Positions 19,014-30,776 of a DNA stretch of 38,840 nucleotides are shown here, one piece after another. This DNA comes from Gnetum montanum (taxonomy: Eukaryota > Streptophyta > Gnetopsida > Gnetales > Gnetaceae), in contig MNCI01025384.1 of assembly GCA_015680685.1 (NCBI GenBank), positions 369,219 through 408,058 on the forward strand, in the 5' to 3' direction. The stretch's first letter is position 1, and every line of letters begins with the position of its first letter. The position numbers and the translations under genes are program-made. The notes under the pieces were generated by a model. It saw nothing but the letters and a program-made list of their open reading frames with translations. It was not told the DNA's origin and searched no databases.

Positions 19014-19697
19014 TGATGAATTACAAGATACCCTTACATCCAACTATACGTATCACAAAGCATTCATGCATAATTTGGTTGAATTTCGTGGACTTCATTG
19101 TTTCTGGTGCACTAGTCCTTTAGGAAGTGAATCTAGCCTTAAGGTCAATTGTTGTCTTACCAATTACACTTGTGACATTAGTTGGTATGGTTAAGTATAA
19201 CTAAGGCATCCAATTTTTATCATTTTATGTTTTATGATTTGATGATCAAAATGTAGATAAAAGAAATTGGATTAACTAGACTAAACTAACTAATTAACTA
19301 GCATTTAACTAATCTCAACATAAGCATTTGATCCCACTTTTTGTACACATCCTAAACCCACATATCTATTGCTAGGTGACCAAGCACTATGCTATTGGAT
19401 GTACCAAGCAATAACACTACTAGGATTACCTAGCAAATACGTGTTACGCTCGAAGCGGTCGTACTTATGTGTGTAATTTGTTTGGCTTAATTCCTTAATT
19501 AATGTAATAATTGGAAACTATTTAATAACTAATGGGAGAAATTTAATAAATAATTAAAAATATTGAATTCATAATTGAAATAGATAATCTATACAAAGTG
19601 CTACAATGTTTATTAGAAAGCTCATCTTTATTACTACACACACTATTGTGCTCAGGTACAATAATGCTCGAATAAAGATTTGTACATACTTTATGTT
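19014..19697 (-). repeat. 5' LTR of copy b, truncated in U3
   Basis: Homologous to 6679 to about 7362 of the 3' LTR, starting TGATGAATT in plus reading. Similarity stops near 19690-19700, where copy c pol begins on the opposite strand. The missing part corresponds to about 290 bp of U3, including its repeat array and TATA-like box. Confidence 0.8.
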
Positions 19698-22690
19698 GAA
19701 AGCATCTATGTTGAAATCATGGATAAAATGGAGCAACTTCATCACCTACTCCTTAATGCCAAAAGTGAAATAGGTTGGGGAGAGTTGGAGATCCTTGATA
19801 ACTTCAAGTAGAAGCCCCTTCAACTAAAGGCTTTATCGGTAGGCATAGAATATATTTTTCTCAATAATGGTAAGCCAATGATCATCAATGACACATTTAC
19901 TTTTGAACAAAAAAAATTGTTGGAAGTGGTGCACAAATGGTTAATGACCTTTGATTGATCATATCATGAGCTTATAGGAATAGATCCATGGATATGCTAG
20001 TACCATATCTATATAAACTCCTCTATTAAGCCAAAGAGGCAATGTAATGATGATTGAATCCCATGCTCAAGAAGATCATCAAGGAGTAGATTGAACAACT
20101 CCTCAAAGTTGGGTTCATCTATCTAATTGTAGATAGTGAATGAATTAGCCCACTCATTAGTATTTCAAAAGAAGGTAGAAAATGGTGGGTTTGCATAGAG
20201 TTTTGACTGTTGAACATGGGAACATACAAGGAATACTTTATGTTATCATTTGTGGACAAGGTTTTGGACACCATATAAGGGCATTGCTACTACAGCTTTG
20301 TAGATGGTTGTAGAGGTTATAACCAAATCCATATAGCACTAGAGGACTAGGCCAATACTACATTCACAAGTCCATGGGGCACTTTTGCATATAGGAAGAT
20401 GCCCTTTGGCCTAGGCAATGCTCCTGCTACATTCCTACATTTGGTCCTCAACATCTTTCAACAACAAATTAGTAGTAGAGTAGAAGTCTTCATGGATGAA
20501 TTCTCTACCTATGGATTCATATTTGACCAAGCCTTGGGCTAACCTAAGCAAGCACTACAAAGATGTGTAGAGACTAATTTAAAGCTCAACTTGCAAAAGA
20601 GCCACTTGATGATCCTAGAAGACATTGTCTTGGGCCATAAAATGTCTAGCAAAGGGATCAAGATGTACTTGGAAAAAGTACAAGCCATCTAAGAAATCAC
20701 CAAGCAACTAGAAATGGTAAAAGATGTAAGATCATTCCTTGGACACATTGGTTATTGTAGGCACTTCATTGAGAACTTCTCAAAAATTCCTAAATTATTG
20801 ATAGAGACAACTAAGAAGGATGCATCTTTGACGTGAACTAGGAAATGCAAGAGTGCATTCCAATAGTTAAATCAAAAGCTCATAGAAACTCAAATTCTAC
20901 ATGCACCTGACTAAGCTAGGCCATTTCACATCTTACTTGATGCATCCAATTATGCCTTAGGATCCATGCTTATATAATTGGATGATTAGAAACATTCCTA
21001 CTACATCCATTATGTAAGAAGAAGCTTTTTGAATGCACAGTTGAACTACATGACCACTAAAAAGGAGCTAATGGCAGTGGTGTATGGCTTAGAAAATTTT
21101 AGGTACTGTGTGCTTGGATATAAAGTTTTTGTGCATATAGATCACAATGCTATTTGGTTTCTCATGAAAAAATCAATAGTGAGCCCCCATATCATATAGT
21201 GGCTAGTGAATCTTTAAGAGTTTGACCTCACTATGGTAAATAGAAATGGAATCAAGAATGTGGTCATTAACCACTTATCTTGGTTACGATGGGACAACAA
21301 AGAGGATGAAGTGCAATTAGCTTATCAATTTCTAGACAAACTCCTCTTTCCTAGAGCTACTAAAGTTTAAAATCCCAAGGATTCCAACTGATATGATCAC
21401 ATCCTCTCCTACCTACTCACTTAGGAGATTTTACAAGAATCGAACAACAAGAAGAAACAATAATTTCTTCACTAAGCCAAACACTACATGGAAATCAAGG
21501 GAAACCTCTACAAGAGTTGTGCTAATTACTTAGTACAATGGTGTGAACCTAATGTTGATCAACTCTAAGTCCTCTAGGATGCTCATGAAGGATCTTGTCA
21601 GGGCCACTATGTTGGAAGGAGGAAAACCATTAAAATTTTCATGGTAGGATATTATTAGTGAACAAACTTTAGGGATGCTCATTAGTTCTTCGATTCATGT
21701 GACAAATGCCAAAGTGATGGAGGGATGATTGCATGGATGGATGGGCTCCACTATTAGATTCAACCACTAGAACCTTTCAATCTTTGGGACATCAATTTCA
21801 TGGGTCCCATTAGCCCCATGTTCAATGGAAAGGCATACATCATCATTGTAGTTGACTACTATACTAAGTGGACTAAAGCTATTGCCATGACTGACTATTC
21901 ATTCTCTATAGTAGCATAGTTTGTACAATAAAATATAGCAAATAGGTTTGTTCTTCCAAGGATACTAATTTATAATAATGAAATGCATTTTATAGAGTAA
22001 CGTTTTGGAAACTTATGCAATGCTTAGGGGTAGAACATAAACTCACAACTCCATACCACCTCCAAGCTAATAGTTAAGCAGAAGTAACAAATAGGGAAAT
22101 AACTAGAATACTAACCTATATATTTAGTAAATATGAAAAATATTCAAGCATGAAACTCAATGATTCTCTTGGGGCTTATTGGTTAACATGGATACGTCCT
22201 ATTAGTTATTCCCCCTATGAGTTAGTGTATGGGAAATCTTCAACTCTTCCTAAACAAGCAAAGCTCTGTACACTTTTAATATCTTCTGAACTTAACCTCA
22301 ATTTGAGTCTTGCTCAAGGAAAAAGATTTGACATTAAATACAATATATGAAAACCAATTAGTAGTGATGTCCATGAATGAAGTACACAAGGTACACAACA
22401 AACAACATCATGACCTCAAAATAAGGAAAGTTAAATTTCAACTAGGATATAAGGTTCTCTACTAGAATCCCATGCACATACCCCAATGAAAAAAATTCAA
22501 AATGCTATGGGAAGGCTTTTATATTATTCATACAACTTTTTCATTTAGGGTCATGATGATTTACCACCCTACTAGCCTAAACAAACAGTTATTGGTCAAT
22601 ATTCAATAAGTTAAACTTGTCCTAGAATTAAGGGTAACCAATGGCAAAAACACCCCAGTCAATCACCAAGCATGTTCTATCTTTTTAATC
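19698..22690 (+). pseudogene. pol: Pol of copy c: RT, RNase H and integrase, broken
   Basis: A pre-RT segment at 19720-19940 aligns with 15690-15467 of copy b. RT shows GTFAYRKMPFGLGNAPATF at about 20377-20433 and EVFMDEFSTYG with its catalytic box at 20489-20500. The second Asp of the box is Glu, so the enzyme would be inactive. LGHIGYCRHFI marks the connection region. RNase H shows LLDASNYALGSML near 20940 and TTKKELMAVVYGLENFRY near 21050. Integrase shows the zinc-binding GHYVGRRKTIKI and DSCDKC near 21610-21720, then WDINFMGP near 21785. There the usual first catalytic Asp is Asn. VDYYTKW and a C-terminal region extending to about 22650 follow. Stops are common. These enzymes copy and insert the element. 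Confidence 0.8.
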
Positions 22691-23684
22691 TCCCCCTTCC
22701 AAATCAATCTTGAGGGAGATGGCCATCCATGATGAGATCTTGTGGTGGCTACTTAGTGTTTAAACTTTTTTTCTCTTCTACTATTCTTTATATGTTTTCC
22801 ATTTTCTTGAGAAATTTGCAACTTATTTTACATATTTTTCCTTATTTAATTTTACTTACATGTGTTTTCTTTTTTATTACCCATTAGAAATCTAGTGCTT
22901 AATATGATTACTAATTATTGAAAGATCAATTAAACTATACTTCATGTCTAGATTGATTGCTCAATAACTAGATTTCATCTTTGGATTATGACATTGATTA
23001 ATGGAATGTTGATTTTCTTATGGTATTAGGTAGTAAGCTTATGTCATCCATCCATTCTATCCAACTCCATGGAGTTCTTTCATCTTGGAAGCATGAGGTC
23101 CTTTCTTAACTATAAGTTATAAAAGAATCAATGACCTTGATACTTAACACACTTAGAATGAATCAAGTGGAATAGACAAGGGTGTATCTTTAAGGGGAAT
23201 TATCACCTTTTGTATTTGAATAGAATCTTGAGTTTTATGGGTATTCTCATTGATCTCTCACCATTCCTATTATTGATCGCTAATAGGAAGAATATCTTTG
23301 CATGATGTGGTTTCTATCAAAACAAAATAACAAACAACATAGAAATTTAAAGCACACTTATTAGACACAATAATGGGCTATAAGCATGAGCTATGGTGTT
23401 AGAAAGACATGTTATCCATGCTTGAAGACATTCCTCTAACTAAGGCCCTAAACTTCCTACTACTCTTTCTTCTCTATTTGGAATGGTGGGTGCTCTTTGG
23501 GAGTGGTCATGAACTTTGGAGGGCTAAACAGTCTAAATATGCTAATGTGAAGCCACTGGAGGTGGATGGGCTTGTTTCTAACTAATGAAGAAGCAATATC
23601 AAGTCACATTAACTACACATTGTATAAGGACTTCATATGACTAGGACACAATACTCCATTATAGCCATCCCCCCTCCACTCCCC

Positions 23685-23701
23685 NNNNNNNNNNNNNNNN
23701 N
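23685..23701. other. Assembly gap, 17 N
   Basis: The run of N is bounded by C-rich sequence on both sides (CCACTCCCC and CTCCCCCCTAG). A short C-rich tract that was hard to sequence or assemble is likely. Confidence 0.95.
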
Positions 23702-24230
23702 CTCCCCCCTAGCCCTTGCACCCACACATACACTCTCTCTCATCATTCAACTCTTTTCATCAATCACCTCACTATCTCTTATCATGATTAATTAATACTT
23801 TTCTTTTGGTATGTCCTAATCCTTTGAAAATTTCTCATGTGGGTTCAATTTTTAACAATTCATGATCATTAATCATCCTTGGTGCCTACGAACTCCTTGG
23901 TATGAGGACATGCAAGGGAATTAATGACATGAGCTTACTATAGGGAGGATCCACTTGCATACTCTTTGGTTTGGTTTCATTAAACTTCATATCCCATAGT
24001 TATTTAACATTCAATTCCATCATTTTGCATAATAAAAATCTAGTTTATCAACGCTTGGCATCTTTAATTTTGTCCAAAATCTTCTTTTCTTAGGCAATCT
24101 CATGTCATCTTCCATGATTTGTAATCATTCTAAGCTTTTTTTGGCTTTCTTTAGACTCTAATTTCATCTTGAAACTCTTCTATAATACTTAGTTTCTATA
24201 TGTGGAAAATTATTGCAAATAGCTACATTG

Positions 24231-24302
24231 ACACATCCCCATTGATGTAGACAAATGCGCCAACACATCCCCATTGATGTAGTGCAAAAACACTATATAT
24301 AT
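24231..24302 (+). promoter_or_regulatory. Internal promoter-like module of copy c
   Basis: Two exact copies of ACACATCCCCATTGATGTAG stand 32 bp apart, followed 11 bp later by TATATATAT at 24294-24302. The CATTGATG core resembles U3 units of the family LTRs. The box lies 447 bp before the accessory ATG. Confidence 0.5.
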
Positions 24303-24748
24303 GCATTGAAACTTAGCCATTTTTTCACATTTGCATATCAACACAAGGGGATTTTATGCCATTTTCAAAGTCCAAAGACATTTTGAGCACTATAACTTCC
24401 ATACCACTTATCTAATCAACCTTGTTTTTTGATCCCCCAACTACCAGAGATATGCTTTACATTATGGTGGTCACAAACCTTTGGTTTATGATGAAAAGTT
24501 TTTCAGAAATATTTCTAACTCTCCAAGGTTTAACCATCAAAAGTAAAATAATATTAAAAATTCTACTTACATCAAGTTAAATCTTACAAAAATACTCTAG
24601 TAGCCAATGAATAAATTAATAACAAAATAATGCAACTACCAAGATCACAAATGAACCTTAGTGTAGCCTAAGAAAATAAGAAAATTATAAAAAAGAAACT
24701 AAAAGTTATACATTAATTACTAATCATTAGTTATGTTTGTGATCACAA

Positions 24749-27558
24749 ATGACACCAAAGAGGGAAGCACCAGTAGGAAGACCTTCCCAACCATGGGAGA
24801 AGTGATCACAAGGAGGAAGGGATCAATAGAAGCGACAACAACCTTAAGAGTAGGAAGCTGAAGCAACTCATATGACAGGACCTCTTTGGGAGGATTTTGA
24901 AGTAGAAACTGTTTGACAAATTCTCACTACTGAAATCAACTACTCTAGGCAAGATGAGGCACTAGGACCAAGGCCCAACCTGGAGGTCACATTAATAGAG
25001 GCCAACCTTGAAAAGGTTACAATTAAGGAAATTTAGAGTTTGATTCTCTTGGAACTTAACTTTGGATCCTTCTTGGAACTAGCATTGAAGGAAGTCTACA
25101 CAAAATTATAGGTGTCTCCTATGTGGCCCATTCTTTCCTCTAATAGAGAATGATACATAAAGAGAACCTACCTATTTTTCAAAAATCAATAGGGAGACAT
25201 GTTTATTAAAATCAAAGACATCACCATCTCCTACTCAATTTACGCCATCACAAAGGTCCTTGGTTTTCCTAACACTAGGGTAACTTGATGAAGATATCCA
25301 TCCCAAGAAAATCTGAAAGCCAAGAAAGAGTTGGTCTAGCACTACTATGGGATGGATTGCAAGGAGTATGGGGTACTTACCAAAGTAGAGCAAATGTATT
25401 GCAAAAGTGTGGCCTATCACATAAACCCAATGTTGAGGCACAACAAGTTCATAGCCTTCTCCACCCATGCATGCATTGGCCTAAGTAGTTAATTTCATGT
25501 CAACCTTCCTTAGCTCATCTATCTAGTGACAGAAAATTGGTATAAAGAAAATGAGAGAGGAAGGAAGACACTCCTTTTTCCATGCCTCATTTGCAAGCTT
25601 TATAATAGGGGAGGCATAGCATGCTATGAAAATGACACACTCCACGATGGTTCTACCACATCTTGGCAGAAGATGATGAAAGATAAAGTAATAGCAAAGC
25701 TCTTGGAAGAGGAGCAACCATCACCACCACCTATGAGGGATACCATGCTAGAAGTTCATGTAGCTACAAAGAAGATTTGAAAGCTTTGTGAGTAGCAACT
25801 ACAGCAACAACAAGGTTTGACAAGTGGTGGAAAGCTATTGGTTTACCATCCAATGTTGAGTCATCTTAACAAGGTCACTAGGACCATTAGTTGGCTGAAG
25901 GAAACTACTCCACTATTCTCAAAATAATAAATGCAAGCATTTTTAAGAACAAATCCTAGCACCTAAGAATTACAATGTCTGTCCCTAGATAAGAATTCCC
26001 TAAAATCTCTGAAAATGCTATGACTTTCTTAGTGTGCTTGGAGGAAGGAAAGGGGGTAACTATCCTAGTGATGTAGCACCATGGATAAGATACAATGGTA
26101 GAAGTGGTGGTCAAGGCCCTAAATGCTTCTATAGTAGTGGTACTAGACATTGTTATCATGGAAGATGTTCAATCATCTACAATAGTGGAAAGTGGTCAGT
26201 TGAGTGCAACCCATCATGAGGATGTGTTGGAAAGACTAGTGAGAATGGAGTAGTCACTTCTAGAGGTCTTTGATCTCCTAGATTAAATCATAGCAATCCA
26301 GTTAAAGCTAATAGACATAAAATGTGAATTGATCATTGCCAATGCCTAGTTATAGGTAGCCACCACTGAGAACCAATAATTGGTTGCTAAATTTGTGAAG
26401 TTATGGGCCTATCTCTTCAATCCTACGATTCTCAACCTAAACCTTACACGAGATGAAGCTTTTCAATAAAGAGGTTAAGAATGCAAAGGAGACCATAGTA
26501 TTTGATGTCTTGTTATCATTAGCCTTAATAGTTCACATCAATAAGGATCTAACTTAAGTCTACAAAGAAAACATTGTTCTCACAAAGTACATTCATTGCC
26601 TTAACAAGGTCAAGTAATAAAAAGATCATATGGTTGAGTTCACTCAATAGTAGCAAGAGCATTTAGCCAAGGTGCACCTTGACCTGAAAAGATGGGTAGC
26701 AAAGAACATAAATTTCTAAATGGAGGAAATTTGAGTACTTCACCAAAAAATGACCATCAAGGTACTCACCTAGAAAAATAAGGCCTTGAAATTTGAATGG
26801 ATCAAAAATCATTACAGGAACTAGGTTAAACTCCTTAAGGAGGTGAATAAAAAAGGGATATAATTGGCCAGGGCAAAGATGAATGAGACCCTCTAGAAAC
26901 TCCAATAATGTGTCAATGTATGGCAGCCAATGTTTAATGGCTTAAACACATACAAAAAATTTGAAATATTCCTAAAGGATTTGTAGATCGAGGAGATGAA
27001 AAAATATATGGGGCTTGCCAACCATCGATGTACAAACTTGGCTATGTTGGTTGTAGGAAGGATAAGAATAGAATTAGAGAAGCAGGTGGCTAGTTCTTAC
27101 CTCTTGTATGAGGCAGAATTCATGCCCCACAAGTAGAAAAAATAATAATTGGAAACAGTTAACATAGATCTTGAAGTTATTAGAAGTTGATTCATAGATT
27201 AATGATCGGTTGCTGAGAACCTAATCAAGAGAATGAATGACTATCACAAGCTGGAGAATCTTGTACAGACATCTAACATTGAATGTAAATAATTTTCATT
27301 GTGGTTTATAAATGTCAAGGAGATGCTTCCAACAATTCCATGCTTGTAGAATATCCTTGTACTAGCCCACATTGGCAAAGCTGCATGAACTGTGTACAAC
27401 CCACTGAGTAAGGAAGAGAAGATGAAAGCATTGATGGATCCTTTTAAACATCCATCGCTAGTAGTAGGATAGCCTAAACCACCTACATTACCATGAGCAT
27501 CAAAGCCTAGTGAAGGACCTCAACATCCCAAGAGCCTCCATCTCTTAGAACTATTTGA
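24749..27558 (+). pseudogene. Accessory ORF of copy c: long coiled-coil protein, about 935 codons, broken
   Basis: The start is ATG 24749 (MTPKREAPVG) after TGTGATCACAA, and the stop is 27556-27558 after QEPPSLRTI. The N-terminal domain at about 25020-25620 includes LNFGSFLELALK, MWPILSS, LGFPNTRV and LLFPCLICKLYNRGGI. The last motif recalls the 'fP-x-LI-x-x-L' end of a domain found in proteins labelled putative plant transposon protein (from memory). A long helical region follows from 26100 to 27300, including KALKFEWIKNHYRN and SSYLLYEAEF, which align with copy b. SKEEKMKALMDPF and the Pro-rich tail close it. In-frame stops and frameshifts are spread throughout. The globular head plus long coiled coil suggests an oligomerising or particle-associated protein. 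The function is unknown. Confidence 0.65.
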
Positions 27559-27795
27559 ATTTTTCCTTGTCTTCATTAGTCCAAGAAAACTTACTAAAAT
27601 TTTTGTAAGGGTGTTCAATTTTATTTTCATGGACACCAATTTTGTAATCCTAGACAATTTGGTACTTAGAGTCAATTGGTTAGTTGTTTAGTTTATTATT
27701 TTCAGTTAATAAATTCCATACTTCTCTAATTTTTTAAGAAGCTTAATCATAATTTTGCTCACTTGAAGACAAGTTTTCACTCAATCATGAACATA
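27559..27795 (+). other. 3' untranslated stretch and degenerate PPT of copy c
   Basis: Non-coding and collinear with 3435-3616 of copy a. The sequence directly before the LTR is ATGAACATA at 27787-27795, a decayed version of ATGGGGGTA. Confidence 0.5.
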
Positions 27796-28626
27796 TGATG
27801 AAGCATAGTCAACTAGTCACATGCATTGATGCAGATGTGTTAATGTAGATGTAAGTCAAGCCTATATAAATGCATGTACCTACCACATTTATGATACATT
27901 AAGTTAGTAGAGTAGTGAATCCCTTGCATTTTATTGTTTCTAGAGTTAGAATATTTTTCCCTCTGAGTGTCCATAGTGTTAATGAAAGAGATAATATAAA
28001 ACTTTATTTGAGAACTATGTATCTAAGTGCATTGGCGTAATTGGTAATAAAGTTGAGTTTTTTTGCATTCATTGTAGCACTTGGATTAGTTTAAAACTTT
28101 TTAAATTAGCACTTTACTTTAATTTACTATAACCATTTTACATTCCATGTTAAAGTAATTGAAATAATTAATATAATATACATAAGTATAACCACTTCAA
28201 GCATAATGTATAATTCTTGGTAATCCTAATAGTGGTCATTTGGTACACCCAATAATTATCACTTAATAACCCAGCAGTGTTAATATGAGTTTACGATGTG
28301 TACGACAAGTGGGTATGATTACTCATGTTAAGATAGTTAGTCCTTAGAGATGTTAGATAGTTAACATAATTAATCATTCATCATTCATTGTTTCATCTAG
28401 CACTTAGGAAAAAATATACATAAAAAGATAAACAAAAATAAATATCATATGCCTTAACTCATACTTAACCATATGTAAGAGCATACACAACTAAGAGTTA
28501 GGAAGAAAATGATCACATGATCTTAGGTTCATAGTCTTTGTCTATAGGCACACTTAGGAGCTAAGTCCATGAAATTCGACTAGATCGCTAGTGCATGCTA
28601 TCCAAAGGTATACTTACTACTCATCA
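27796..28626 (+). repeat. 3' LTR of copy c, 831 bp
   Basis: Starts TGATGAAG and ends TACTCATCA. A TATA box TATATAAAT is at 27863-27871, preceded by CATTGATGCAGATG-type U3 units. The U5 repeats (TTGGTAATCCTAATAG and relatives) lie at about 28210-28270. The right flank AAAAG continues into host pol. Confidence 0.8.
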
Positions 28627-29678
28627 AAAAGGTATAGCAATAGATACTACAAGGATCCAAGTTATTCAAAATATTGAGTATCTAACCATCAAAAAGTCTC
28701 TTAGATCCTTTGAAAAAAAATTTGTTAAGAAGTTTATATATGCTTAAGAAGGATGTGTAGGTTAGAAAGGCATCTAAATTGCAGAAAGCATTAGTAAAAA
28801 TTAAAAAGGCTATTCAAGAAGCTTCATATTTAGCTAAACCTAAATTAAGAGAGGACTTCTGGCTATACTATTTTACTTCTAGTGATTTAATTAGTGTAAT
28901 TTTAACTTAGAAAAAAAATCCATATGTTGTTATCAAAGCACTATTGCATTTCAAATACTATTTAGAGAGTTCTTTGGTTTACATTATGATAACAGAGCCT
29001 ACTGTTAAGAAATTTTAGCTCAAAATAAAATTGGGTTGAAAAGAGTGAATTGGATTATTAAACTTCAAGAATTCAAATTTTCATTAGTATTATGTAAAAT
29101 AGTTAAAGAAATGTGATTAGCAAAGATAATGATAAAATTGGTTGAAGTTTTGCATTAAGTTCCAATAGCGGAAATTGGTATGATGATATTTTAGAATTCT
29201 TTACTTCAAAGAAAGTCCAGATAATTTAACTACAAGCCAAAGAAGAGATTTTCTTTTAAAAAAAAATAAGTTCATTGTGAAAGATGGGATCTTATATAGG
29301 AAGGATTTTGAGAAGCCTTGTTCGAATGTACCAAGAATGATCAGATTTAGCTTGTGTTTGATGAACTCCATGATCATGCAAAATTGTTTTATGATTCACA
29401 AAAATCCACTATGCACCACATATTACATTATGGATATTATTGGCCTAGCATGTATTAAGATATAAGTTTGAAGATGCAATGTTGTTTCAAATGTCAAATA
29501 CATGGGTCAAAAATACGAAAAAGCTAGCGCTCCTTTAAAACTAGCAATTGTAGAAAAACCATTTCAGCAATGGGGTTTATATTTCATTGGGACAATTACC
29601 CCATCAAAGGCTAGACATAGATCCATACTCATAACTACAATTATTTTCCAAAGTAAACAAAAGTTCAACATCAAATGT
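28627..29678 (+). pseudogene. pol: Host-element pol tail: RT thumb, RNase H, integrase start
   Basis: The reading begins near the RT thumb: KGIAIDTTRIQVIQ, then SLRSFEKKFVKKFIY. RNase H-like segments follow, with WLYYFTSSDLISVIL near 28860 and WIIKLQEFKFSLVL near 29050. Integrase begins at about 29270 with KDGILYRKDF. It continues at 29500-29640 with LKLAIVEKPFQQWG followed by LYFIGTITPSKARH, matching the plant Ty3 pattern 'EPFQxWGxDFIGPI', with the catalytic Asp replaced by Tyr. It is the continuation of the host fragment ending at 6678, with RT fingers and palm missing. It is cut at 29678 by the copy d LTR. Confidence 0.65.
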
Positions 29679-30541
29679 GATGAGCAATGAGTATACCCTA
29701 TGCCTAATCAAACACATTACTAATGTTCACTCAACAATCTGGTTGAATTCTCTAGACTTTAGTTCTCTAAATACACTAGGTTCTAAGAGGTAAATCTAAC
29801 CATTGCAATCATTGTCTTCCTAGTTTGACTTGTGAAGTACAAGTGTATGGTTAATTGTAATTGAGGCATATGATTTTTATCATTTTCTATTTTCTGAATT
29901 AAGTCATCTAATGAACAAGAATAAAAAATAAAGTAATTTAATGTTTAACTAATCTAATAACTAGCTAACACTTAACTAATCCTAAGATAAGCATATGTTC
30001 CCACTTTTTGTACACATCCTAAACATGTATAATGCTACTGGGTTATCAAAGGTTAAGCATTATTGGGATTACCAAGTGTTAAACATATGCTTGAAGTGGT
30101 CATAGTTATGTTTACTACTAAATTACCATTAATTAATTAACTACTTAATCACTCAAAAACATTGAAGTAAATTTCTTGAATATTAAATGCATAAGGAAAT
30201 AATGAATCTAGTCTAAGTGCTGCAAGGGTTATCAGAAAAGCTCATCTTTATTTTCATCCACATTGAAGTGCTTAGGTACAAAAATGCTTGAATAAAGACC
30301 TATATACTCTTTAACTCCTACTACAAGCACTTAGAAAATATTCTAACTTCTGAGTGGTAAAACTACAAGTGCTTCACTACAACTATAAAAAGATTACCAC
30401 AAATGTGCTAGTAGGCAAATATTTATAGGTGGAAATAGGGTGCCCTATCAACAACTACATGTCAATGGGTCAAACCATGCATCAACAGAATCACATCAAC
30501 TACATCCCATCGATGCAGCTCAATAATGATGATTCATCATA
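29679..30541 (-). repeat. 3' LTR of copy d, 863 bp
   Basis: Plus reading starts TGATGAGC and ends GATTCATCA. TATA (minus TATAAATA) is at 30420-30427. U3 contains ATCAACTACAT and CATCGATGCA units. An AATAAAGATGAG polyadenylation-type signal on the minus strand is near 30250. PPT-like minus CGTAGGGCTA is at 30542-30551. The left flank AAATG is inside host integrase. Confidence 0.8.
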
Positions 30542-30776
30542 GCCCTACGACTAAATGAAAACTTGTTCTTGAGTTCTTTAAAAAATTTGGGAAGGCACAG
30601 AATTATTGGCTGGCTATAGACACACAAAACAAACACAACAAAAAATTAAGTGCCCAAGTGTATGATTTTATAATCATTACAAAAATTTGGTATTGAAAAA
30701 AAATTAAACACTAGAATAAAACTGACAAATAAAACTCCTCGAATGACATGAATATGATGAAGAAATTCAAACAGTC

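Larger units (their letters stand above)
6679..19697 (-). mobile_element. Copy b: near-complete Athila-like Ty3 retrotransposon, minus strand
   Basis: On the minus strand the order is partial 5' LTR (19697-19014), tRNA-Asp-type PBS, gag, protease, RT, RNase H, integrase, spacer, accessory ORF, PPT and 3' LTR (7656-6679), about 13 kb in all. All coding parts carry stops and frameshifts. Over about 245 compared bases the two LTRs are roughly 85-88% identical by eye, indicating an old insertion. The 5' LTR lacks about 290 bp of U3, where it meets the opposite-strand copy c. RT motifs such as EVFIDDFSTYG and the tRNA-Asp-type PBS support the Athila branch. The branch call is by memory and not by a tree. 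Confidence 0.8.
22691..24748 (+). other. Non-coding spacer of copy c
   Basis: No coding frame is visible. Shared landmarks are 23406-23427 (CATGTTATCCATGCTTGAAG), 23926-23957 (contains TATAGGGAGGATCCACTTG), a duplicated 20-mer ACACATCCCCATTGATGTAG at 24231-24250 and 24263-24282, and a TATA-like box at 24294-24302. C-rich sequence flanks an assembly gap at 23685-23701. Confidence 0.7.
19698..28626 (+). mobile_element. Copy c: 5'-truncated Athila-like element, plus strand
   Basis: It starts abruptly upstream of RT and continues through RNase H, integrase, spacer, accessory ORF, degenerate PPT and 3' LTR. The 5' LTR, PBS, gag and protease are absent. It abuts the truncated 5' LTR of copy b head to head. 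The 3' LTR ends at 28626 inside the host pol (next bases AAAAG). Decay is heavy, with low CpG. Confidence 0.8.
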
